11,359 nt of DNA from an uncultured Clostridia bacterium (lineage in GTDB: Bacteria > Bacillota > Clostridia > Christensenellales > Aristaeellaceae), in the NCBI GenBank assembly GCA_934615145.1, contig CAKTTM010000036.1, forward strand, positions 1-11,359, given 5' to 3'. Under the pieces are notes generated by a model. The model was not told the DNA's origin. It saw only the letters and a list, made by a program, of their open reading frames with translations, and did no database searches. This document shows positions 6,227 through 11,359 of the stretch, in pieces. The first letter of the stretch is position 1, and each line of letters begins with the position of its first letter. Position numbers and translations under genes: made by a program.

Positions 6227-7065
6227 CACATGGCGCCCAGCCACTGGCCGTCAAAGACAAAGGCGGCCGGGCCGGACTGATAGACATGGTTGTCCTGAGC
6301 GTTCCAGCAGACCTCCAGGTTGCCGCCGGGCAGCTTGACCTGGGCGGTGCGGTCACTCAGCCCGCAGAGCACCGCCGCCACCACCGCAGCACTGGCGCCC
6401 GTGCCGCAGCCCAGGGTCTCCCCCACGCCGCGCTCCCAGACGCGCATCTGCAAGATGTCCCGGCGGATAACGCGCACAAACTCCACATTGGTGCGCCGGG
6501 GAAAGATGGGGTGGTTCTCCAACAGCGGGCCCTGGGTGCTGATGTCGATGATCTCAGGATCGCGCACAAAGACCACGCAGTGCGGGTTGCCCATGTTGAC
6601 ACAGGTGACAAACATGGTCTGCCCCAGTATCTGCAGCCGGTGGCGCAGCACCATGTCGCCGGGCAGGTCGACGCCGATCAGCTTGGGGTTGAACTCCGGC
6701 GTGCCCATGTCCACCCGCACGCGGCTGACCTGATCATCCTCTACCGTCAGCTGCAGCAGGCGGATGCCGCCCTTGGTCTGGACGCTGAGCTCCTTCTTGT
6801 CGGTCAGGCCCCGGTCGTAGACATACTTGCCAATGCAGCGCGTGGCATTGCCGCACATCTCGGCCTCGGTGCCGTCAGCGTTGAAGATGCGCATGCCAAA
6901 GTCGGCCGAGTCCGAGGGCTCGATCAGCACCAGGCCGTCAGAGCCCACGCCAAAGTGCGGCCTGCTCATCACCAGCGCCATACGCGAGGGGTCAGAGACG
7001 ATCTCGTCAAAGCCATTGACAAAGATATAGTCATTGCCAACGCCGTGCATCTTGGTAAACTTCAC
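6226..7065 (-). CDS. dapF: Diaminopimelate epimerase
   Basis: 279 residues, the usual DapF length. The enzyme interconverts LL- and meso-diaminopimelate by a cofactor-free two-cysteine mechanism, supplying meso-DAP for peptidoglycan and for lysine. The two catalytic cysteines are present: C71 in AEMCGNATRC and C220 in TLGCGTGASA. Other family blocks are KMHGVGNDYIFVN at 5-17, GVGSDGLVLIEP at 39-50, FNADGTEAEMCGN at 61-73, NMGNPHCVVF at 157-166, and PRRTNVEF at 189-196. The start codon is GTG at 7065, supported by AGGAGG six bases upstream. An ATG five bases further upstream is out of frame and stops at once. Its stop codon merges with the dapL ribosome site, and the gap from argS is 14 bases. 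Confidence 0.97.
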   Translation of the reverse strand: MKFTKMHGVGNDYIFVNGFDEIVSDPSRMALVMSRPHFGVGSDGLVLIEPSDSADFGMRIFNADGTEAEMCGNATRCIGKYVYDRGLTDKKELSVQTKGGIRLLQLTVEDDQVSRVRVDMGTPEFNPKLIGVDLPGDMVLRHRLQILGQTMFVTCVNMGNPHCVVFVRDPEIIDISTQGPLLENHPIFPRRTNVEFVRVIRRDILQMRVWERGVGETLGCGTGASAAVVAAVLCGLSDRTAQVKLPGGNLEVCWNAQDNHVYQSGPAAFVFDGQWLGAM

Positions 7066-7071
7066 GCCATG

Positions 7072-7077
7072 CCTCCT
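7072..7077 (-). promoter_or_regulatory. Ribosome binding site supporting the GTG start of dapF
   Basis: Minus-strand AGGAGG, six bases before GTG 7065 and two bases after the argS stop codon (TAGTCAGGAGG). The spacing fits the GTG and not the out-of-frame ATG at 7070. Confidence 0.85.
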
Positions 7078-7079
7078 GA

Positions 7080-8792
7080 CTACATCTGCTCGGGCGCCTG
7101 CATGCCGATCAGGTACAGCCCGGTCCGGATCACCTGCTGGGCGGCGCGCGTCAAGGCCAGCCGCGCCGCGGTGGCGGCCTCGTCATCCCCCAGGATGCGG
7201 TGCTCGTAATAATACTTGTTGTAGGCCTTGGCGATCTCGGTGGTGGCGCGGGTGACGATGGAGGGCTCATTGCGATGGGCGGCCTCCGCCACGGCCTCGG
7301 GGAAGAGGGCCAGCAGCTTCAGCAGCGCCAGCGCCTCGTCGTCCGTCAGCGCCGAATAATCAGGCGTGGCAGCAACTTCCCCCGCCCTGCGCAGCACCGA
7401 GCAGCAGCGCGCGTGCGTGTACTGCACATAGGGGCCGGTCTCGCCGTCAAAGTTCAGCGCCCTGTCCCAGCGGAAGTCGATGTCCTTGATACGGCTGTTG
7501 TACAGGTCAAAGAAGATGACGGAGCCCACACCCACCTGGCGGGCGATCTGCTCTTTGTTGTCAAGGTCGGGCGTCTTTTCTTCCATGATGCCCAGCGCCT
7601 TTTCCTGCGCGCGGCTGAGCAATTCGTCCAGGTAGACCACATTGCCCTTGCGGGTGGACAGCGCCTCGCCCTCATAGCTAATCATGCCAAAGCTGACATG
7701 CTCAAGCTCGTCCTTGGCCCATTCATAGCCCATCAGCTCCAGCACCTTGAAGACCTGGCGGAAGTGCAGATCCTGCTGATAGGCCACCACATACAGTGAC
7801 TTGTCAAAGTGATAGTGATCCTTGCGGTAGAGGGCGGCCGCGATATCGCGCGTGGCGTAAAGTGTTGCGCCGTCTGACTTTAAGATCAGGCAGGGCGGCA
7901 TGCCGTGCGCTTCCAGGTCCACCACCCAGGCGCCGTCTGACTCGACCAGCAGGCCCTTGGCCCGCAGCTCGTCGATGACGCGGTCCATCTTGTCGTTGTA
8001 AAAGCTCTCGCCCGCGTAGGAGTCAAATGTGACATCCAGGATATCATAGACCCGCGCGGCGTCCTTCAAGGTCAGCTCTTTAAACCAGTTGAAGATGCTC
8101 AGCGCCTCTTCGTCGCCATCCTCAATGCGCTTGAACCACTGGCGGCCCTCGTCCTCCAAGGCGGGGTTTAGCTTTTCTTCCTCGTGGAAGCGCACATAGA
8201 GCTCGCTCAAGGCCTGCACGCCGCCCTGCTCGATCTGCTCTTTGCTGCCCCAGTGCTGGTAGGCGGCGATCATCTTGCCAAACTGCGTGCCCCAGTCGCC
8301 CAGGTGGTTGATGCCCACCGTGCGCCAGCCCAGCATGTCATAGATGCGCCGCAGGCTGTTGCCAATGGCGGTGGTGGACAGGTGGCCGATGTGAAAGCGC
8401 TTGGCGATGTTAATAGATGAATAGTCCAGGCAGACCGTCTTGCCCCGGCCCGATTCGCTGCCGCCCCATTGGTCGCCGGCCGCCCCGATGGCCGCCAGCG
8501 TCTGGCTGGAAAGCGTCTCGCGGTTCAAAAACAGGTTAAGGTAGCCGCCCACCACCTGCGCGGTGGCGATGTCCGGCGCGTCAATATGCTGGTGCAACTG
8601 CTGCGCGATCTGGGGCGGGCCCATGCGCAGCGTCTTTGACAGTTGGAAGCAGGGAAAGGCAAAATCACCCAGCTTCGCATCCGGCGGCAGCTCCAGCATC
8701 GGGGCGATGCGCCCGGCGCTCAGCTCAGCCTGTGGGAAGGCCGCCGTCGCCGCCTTCGCCACCAAGTCCGCCACCATCATCCGCAGGTCCAT
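7080..8792 (-). CDS. argS: Arginyl-tRNA synthetase
   Basis: 570 residues from the chosen start. This class I synthetase charges tRNA-Arg with arginine in the cytoplasm. An N-terminal additional domain (about 1-110) is followed by the Rossmann catalytic core with the HIGH signature HIGH at 134-137 in INIAKRFHIGHL. NHLGDWGTQFGK lies at 162-173, ATRDIAAALYR at 313-323, and the KMSKS-equivalent loop STRKGN at 379-384, degenerate as usual in ArgRS. The DALR-type anticodon domain begins near GPYVQYTHAR and runs to the C-terminus. A longer frame from 8807 would add MRRAC, but it has no ribosome site. ATG 8792 has AGGAGG six bases upstream. It is the first gene of the operon leading into dapF, dapL and purA. 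No T-box-like leader is possible because the leader is only about 25 bases. Confidence 0.97.
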   Translation of the reverse strand: MDLRMMVADLVAKAATAAFPQAELSAGRIAPMLELPPDAKLGDFAFPCFQLSKTLRMGPPQIAQQLHQHIDAPDIATAQVVGGYLNLFLNRETLSSQTLAAIGAAGDQWGGSESGRGKTVCLDYSSINIAKRFHIGHLSTTAIGNSLRRIYDMLGWRTVGINHLGDWGTQFGKMIAAYQHWGSKEQIEQGGVQALSELYVRFHEEEKLNPALEDEGRQWFKRIEDGDEEALSIFNWFKELTLKDAARVYDILDVTFDSYAGESFYNDKMDRVIDELRAKGLLVESDGAWVVDLEAHGMPPCLILKSDGATLYATRDIAAALYRKDHYHFDKSLYVVAYQQDLHFRQVFKVLELMGYEWAKDELEHVSFGMISYEGEALSTRKGNVVYLDELLSRAQEKALGIMEEKTPDLDNKEQIARQVGVGSVIFFDLYNSRIKDIDFRWDRALNFDGETGPYVQYTHARCCSVLRRAGEVAATPDYSALTDDEALALLKLLALFPEAVAEAAHRNEPSIVTRATTEIAKAYNKYYYEHRILGDDEAATAARLALTRAAQQVIRTGLYLIGMQAPEQM

Positions 8793-8798
8793 ACATGC

Positions 8799-8804
8799 CC
8801 TCCT
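8799..8804 (-). promoter_or_regulatory. Ribosome binding site that fixes the argS start
   Basis: Minus-strand AGGAGG (within GAGGAGGGC), six bases before ATG 8792. The more upstream in-frame ATG at 8807 has no such site. Confidence 0.85.
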
Positions 8805-8824
8805 CATCGCTTACAGCAGTGCCT

Positions 8825-8854
8825 ATCATAGCATATGGCAGCTTGCATTGACAA
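8825..8854 (-). promoter_or_regulatory. Promoter of the argS-dapF-dapL-purA operon
   Basis: Minus-strand TTGTCA (5 of 6) at 8854-8849, an 18-base spacer, and TATGAT (5 of 6) at 8830-8825. The -10 is preceded by TGC, an extended -10. Transcription would start about 25 bases before the argS ATG. The TGCTATGAT core is identical to that before the DUF218 gene. Confidence 0.65.
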
Positions 8855-8878
8855 CCAAATGCCAGAGGCAAAGCTGCC

Positions 8879-8907
8879 TTGCAGCAGACATCAGGGCGAT
8901 GTACAAT
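8879..8907 (+). promoter_or_regulatory. Candidate promoter for the amidohydrolase gene
   Basis: TACAAT (5 of 6) at 8902-8907 with a weak TTGCAG (3 of 6) at 8879-8884, spacer 17. It is 27 bases before the start codon and divergent from the argS promoter. The -35 is poor, so this is tentative. Confidence 0.4.
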
Positions 8908-8922
8908 GCTGGAAAACGGGCA

Positions 8923-8928
8923 GGGAGG
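8923..8928 (+). promoter_or_regulatory. Ribosome binding site that fixes the amidohydrolase start
   Basis: GGGAGG with six bases to ATG 8935. It rules out the much longer frame beginning inside argS. Confidence 0.8.
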
Positions 8929-8934
8929 ACAGCC

Positions 8935-9948
8935 ATGATCACCATCGACTGCCACACGCACCTGATGCAAGGGGAGGCCCGGCGCCTTCTGGCGCGCAGC
9001 CGGCAAAGCGGGGTGCAGCGCTTCAATGTGCTCGCTGTGCCCTCGCTGTGCGGCGCAAGGAACAATATCGACTGCCTGGCGCTCAAGCGCCTGGCGCCGG
9101 GCAGCGTCTATGCCTTTGGCGGCCTGGTCTGGCAGGCGGGGCATTGCCCGCGGCCAGAGGAGCAGCTGCGGCTGATGATGCGCTCGGGCTTTGACGGGCT
9201 CAAGCTGCTGGAGAGCAAGCCCACCACGCAAAAGGCCCTGGGCTTTCATCCCCAGGACGCGCAGTTCGCCGCCATGTTTGCCTACGCGCAGGCGGAAAAC
9301 ATCCCCATCCTCTGGCATGTGGGCGACCCGGCGCCCTTCTGGCATCTGGATCAGGCGCCCGCCTTCGCGGTGGCCGAGGGCTGGACCTACGATAAGGGCG
9401 GCTTTGCCCCGCTGCAGCAGCTCTATGAGGATGTGGAGACGGTGCTTGAGCGCTATCCGCGCTTAAAGGTGATATTGGCGCACTTCTACTTCTGCTCTGA
9501 CGACGCGCCGCACCTGGAGCGGCTGCTGGCGCGCTACCCAGAGCTCAAAGTGGACATCACGCCGGGCATCGAGATGTACCACGCCTTCCTCAAGGTCAGG
9601 GACTTCTGGCAGGCCTTTTTTGAGCGGCACCACGCGCGCATCCTGATGGGCAGCGACATGACCGACGAGGACGAGAGCAGCTACATGGGCAACTGGCAGC
9701 CCATGGCCCGCGTCATCCGCGGCACATTGCGCCCGGAGCCTTTCGCGGAGGGCGATCTGGCCGGCCGGGGCTTCGAGCTGAGCGACCAGGCGCTCAGCGC
9801 CATCTGGGGCGGTAACTTCCTGGCGCTCTGCGATGAGCCCAAGGCGCCGGGCAGCCAGGGGCTGGCTGATCTGCTGGCCTTCTACCGCCAGCATCTGGAC
9901 GCCGACAGCCTGGCCGCCTGTGAGCAGGCGATGGCGCAATTTGCATAG
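8935..9948 (+). CDS. Amidohydrolase-2 family metal-dependent hydrolase
   Basis: 337 residues, a TIM-barrel metal hydrolase of the amidohydrolase_2 (COG2159-like) group, cytoplasmic with no signal peptide. The metal-binding HxH is at residues 7 and 9 (DCHTH). H128 in ILWHVGD and H183 in ILAHFYF follow, and the catalytic Asp is D241 in LMGSD. K90 in FDGLKL sits where some members place a ligand. This family includes hydrolases and decarboxylases, and the substrate cannot be told from sequence. An open frame extends upstream to 8563, but that part is antisense to argS. GGGAGG at 8923-8928, six bases before ATG 8935, and a start that opens directly into the first barrel strand (MITIDCHTH) settle the start. 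It is divergent from argS and followed 92 bases later by a broken secreted-protein gene. Confidence 0.85.
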   Translation: MITIDCHTHLMQGEARRLLARSRQSGVQRFNVLAVPSLCGARNNIDCLALKRLAPGSVYAFGGLVWQAGHCPRPEEQLRLMMRSGFDGLKLLESKPTTQKALGFHPQDAQFAAMFAYAQAENIPILWHVGDPAPFWHLDQAPAFAVAEGWTYDKGGFAPLQQLYEDVETVLERYPRLKVILAHFYFCSDDAPHLERLLARYPELKVDITPGIEMYHAFLKVRDFWQAFFERHHARILMGSDMTDEDESSYMGNWQPMARVIRGTLRPEPFAEGDLAGRGFELSDQALSAIWGGNFLALCDEPKAPGSQGLADLLAFYRQHLDADSLAACEQAMAQFA

Positions 9949-10040
9949 CGTTTTCTCAATCTTTCCAAACGGATTTGGCTGCCTGTTCAGGGTATATTCC
10001 TCCTGTGCCCCGATGCTACACACCACATCAAGAAGTCATC

Positions 10041-10703
10041 ATGGAGGAGCCTAAGAAAGCAAACAGATCACTGTCTCTGGCCTTGGCGCTCATCCTGCTG
10101 ATGGGCCTGTCGGCCAATGCCCTGGCGGCGCCAGCGACGGACAGCGTCAGCTATGTCCACCCCCGGTTTGGCTAAGCCTTCAGCTACCCGGCCGATTGGT
10201 ATCCCCTGGACAAGGACAGGGTGCAGGAGGTATTCCGCCGCATCCAGGCGGGCGATACTGATGTGCCCGAAGGCGCGCGCCTCATGCTGGAGCAGGCCAT
10301 GCCCCAGATCGAGCAGGCCGACATCGCGATCATGCTGGCCCCTGGCGACAAGGGCCATAATGTCAACATGGTGGCGGCCCCCTTCAGCCCGACACCCACG
10401 CTGGACGAAGTGCTCACTGGGTTGGAGCCCATGCTGCGCCAGCAGTTTGAGGGCATGTACCCCGGCGTCCAGTTTGGTGAGTCTGGCGCCGCCAAGCTGG
10501 GCAGCATCGATGCCCTGCTCTTCCCCTACAGCTATATAGTCAATGATGTGACCTACCACCAGATACAATACTACGCCTTCTATGAGGATCAGCAGTATGT
10601 GATGACCTTTACCTGGGTGGGGCCCACCGATGAGGAACTAGCGCAGCTTGAGGCCATCGAGGCCCAGACTGTGGCCTCCCTCGTGCCGATGCCCAAGGAA
10701 TGA
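10041..10703 (+). pseudogene. Small secreted protein gene interrupted by an in-frame TAA at codon 45
   Basis: The frame opens MEEPKKANRS, then a hydrophobic stretch at 11-25 and an ANALA-AP signal-peptidase-I-type site near residue 29. It runs to HPRFG at 40-44 and meets TAA at 10173-10175. The same frame continues without a gap as AFSYPADWYPLDKD to a natural TGA at 10701-10703, 175 further residues. The junction lies inside a typical FG-x-FSYPADWY strand-and-turn seen in small exported proteins (PsbP/DcrB-like in style, not proven). A single TAC or TAT to TAA change, or a sequencing error, explains it. The intact product would have about 220 residues. No frameshift or deletion is visible and the downstream part still looks protein-like, so the lesion is recent or artefactual. 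The ribosome site is weak (AAGAAG) and no clear promoter lies in 9949-10040, so it may be transcribed with the amidohydrolase. Function unknown. Confidence 0.75.
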
Positions 10704-10727
10704 AGTGAGATGTAAGGCTTGATGGAT

Positions 10728-10760
10728 TGGTGAGGGCCTGCCGCTGGCAGGCCCTCACCA
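10728..10760. terminator. Bidirectional hairpin terminator between convergent genes
   Basis: A perfect 15-bp inverted repeat (TGGTGAGGGCCTGCC and its complement) with a 3-base GCT loop lies 24 bases after the secreted-protein stop and 18 bases beyond the stop of the convergent minus-strand gene. On the plus strand it is followed by T-rich but interrupted sequence (TGTCTGTCTTGTT). The position and stem strength make a terminator for both directions very likely. Confidence 0.8.
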
Positions 10761-10778
10761 TGTCTGTCTTGTTACATG

Positions 10779-11359
10779 TTATCTGGGGATTTTGATCAGC
10801 TGTTCTTCCCCGCCCTCTGCCTGCAGCCTGATCTGTCTGGCTGCCGCATCCAGGCTGACGCTGGCATTCAGGCTGAAGGGGTAGGTCTGGCCGCCCAGCA
10901 GCAGGATCAGCTCGTGTTGCTGGTGGCCGAGCTGCCCGGCGTTGAGCAGGCCCTCAAAGGCCACTTGCCTGGTCTGGCCGTCGGGGCTGAGCACCAGCGC
11001 CTGGCCTTCGGCAAGGCCGATGATCAGCTCGTCTTGCTGGGTGAAGCCAAAGGGGCCGCTGACCTCGCCCAGGGGTATCAGTGTCTGCGTGTTCAGATCC
11101 AGCGCCTGCATGCCCTGCTCGGTCTCGTAAATCAGCTGGCCGCCGCCGGGCGAGATGTCAAAGTAGCTGGCCCCGCGCGTGCCGGGCAGGCTGAAGGCCT
11201 GCATGCCGGGCAGCTGTATCAGCAGCAGATCCTGCCCAAGGGCGCCTGTCTGCCTGTCTGCCATGCCGATTAGGAGCAGTTGGCCATCCCCGCCGCTGAG
11301 AACCAGCGGCTGGGTGTCGGTCTGGTCAAGGGTGAAGTAGGGCTGTCCAGCGGCGTCCC
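10779..11359 (-). CDS. Unknown propeller-like protein (N-terminus cut by window edge)
   Basis: 192 residues are visible, ending at TAA 10781-10779. The frame stays open through the right edge, so the ATG at 11264 is probably internal. The sequence is rich in short beta-strand-like stretches separated by Gly, Pro and Asp turns. Examples are YFDISPGGGQLIYET, ALDLNTQTLIPLG, GFTQQDELIIGLA and LVLSPDGQTRQVAF, the rhythm of WD40/YncE-like beta-propeller blades. No catalytic motif, membrane segment or metal site is visible in this part. A secreted or lipoprotein N-terminus could lie outside the window. The fold suggestion is inference, and I do not recognise the gene. Confidence 0.6.
   Translation of the reverse strand, partial: DAAGQPYFTLDQTDTQPLVLSGGDGQLLLIGMADRQTGALGQDLLLIQLPGMQAFSLPGTRGASYFDISPGGGQLIYETEQGMQALDLNTQTLIPLGEVSGPFGFTQQDELIIGLAEGQALVLSPDGQTRQVAFEGLLNAGQLGHQQHELILLLGGQTYPFSLNASVSLDAAARQIRLQAEGGEEQLIKIPR

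Noticed and set aside
6215..6244. Ten-codon N-terminal extension of dapL
   Set aside because: It lies inside dapF, has no ribosome site, and DapL proteins begin shortly before the LPxxYLF motif, as with ATG 6214.
8793..8807. Five-codon extension of argS from ATG 8807
   Set aside because: AGGAGG lies inside the extension and is correctly spaced only for ATG 8792.
8848..8853. Perfect TTGACA on the plus strand as the amidohydrolase -35
   Set aside because: No acceptable -10 lies 16-18 bases downstream. The TACAAT at 8902 is far too distant, and the site overlaps the argS -35 on the other strand.
8563..8934. Upstream 124-codon extension of the amidohydrolase frame
   Set aside because: It is antisense to the argS N-terminus, lacks a ribosome site, and the family N-terminus begins at ATG 8935 with GGGAGG before it.
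9965..9978. Hairpin after the amidohydrolase (CCAAA...TTTGG)
   Set aside because: A 5-bp, A/T-rich stem with no T-run, so not a convincing terminator.
10173..10175. TAA as a recoded sense codon
   Set aside because: TAA serves as the normal stop of purA and dapL in the same window and no recoding element is visible nearby.

Overview
The window looks like a chromosomal segment of a GC-rich member of the Bacillota, probably Clostridia. The grounds are a DapL-type lysine/diaminopimelate pathway, a PurA of the sequence type I associate with Clostridia, a clostridial-style RsgA, strong AGGAGG-type ribosome binding sites and extended -10 promoters. This placement is inference from protein style only. 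There is no tRNA, rRNA, CRISPR array, insertion sequence or prophage gene. Every gap between genes is shorter than 300 bases.

Layout. Bases 1-8792 are read entirely on the minus strand, in three or four units. From right to left, argS-dapF-dapL-purA (8792 to 3696) is a tight operon starting at a promoter near 8825-8854. It makes arginyl-tRNA, meso-diaminopimelate and the first committed intermediate of AMP synthesis. Each downstream gene has its Shine-Dalgarno site laid over, or within a few bases of, the stop codon of the gene before it. After purA comes a 205-base spacer with its own promoter, a 16-codon reading frame, a small hairpin, and a strong intrinsic terminator ending only about 20 bases before the start codon of rsgA. 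That arrangement looks like a transcription attenuator controlling rsgA, and it is the most interesting thing in the window. Next is a YdcF-like DUF218 protein gene with its own extended -10 promoter. Last is a deoC-GH109 pair, a deoxyribose-phosphate aldolase and an NAD-type glycosidase/oxidoreductase overlapping as TGATG. The GH109 gene is cut by the left edge.

Bases 8935-10703 are on the plus strand. They hold an amidohydrolase-2 family metal hydrolase transcribed divergently from argS, then a gene for a small secreted protein that carries a premature TAA at codon 45. A 15-bp hairpin terminator (10728-10760) separates this gene from a convergent minus-strand gene. That last gene is cut by the right edge and encodes a repetitive, beta-rich, propeller-like protein of unknown function.

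Most of the content is housekeeping: translation (argS, rsgA), cell-wall and lysine precursors (dapF, dapL) and purines (purA). Deoxynucleoside and amino-sugar catabolism (deoC, GH109) sits at one end and poorly characterised secreted or accessory proteins at the other. Several true start sites are internal to the longest open frames and were set from ribosome binding sites: argS 8792, dapL 6214, the amidohydrolase 8935, and a GTG start for dapF.
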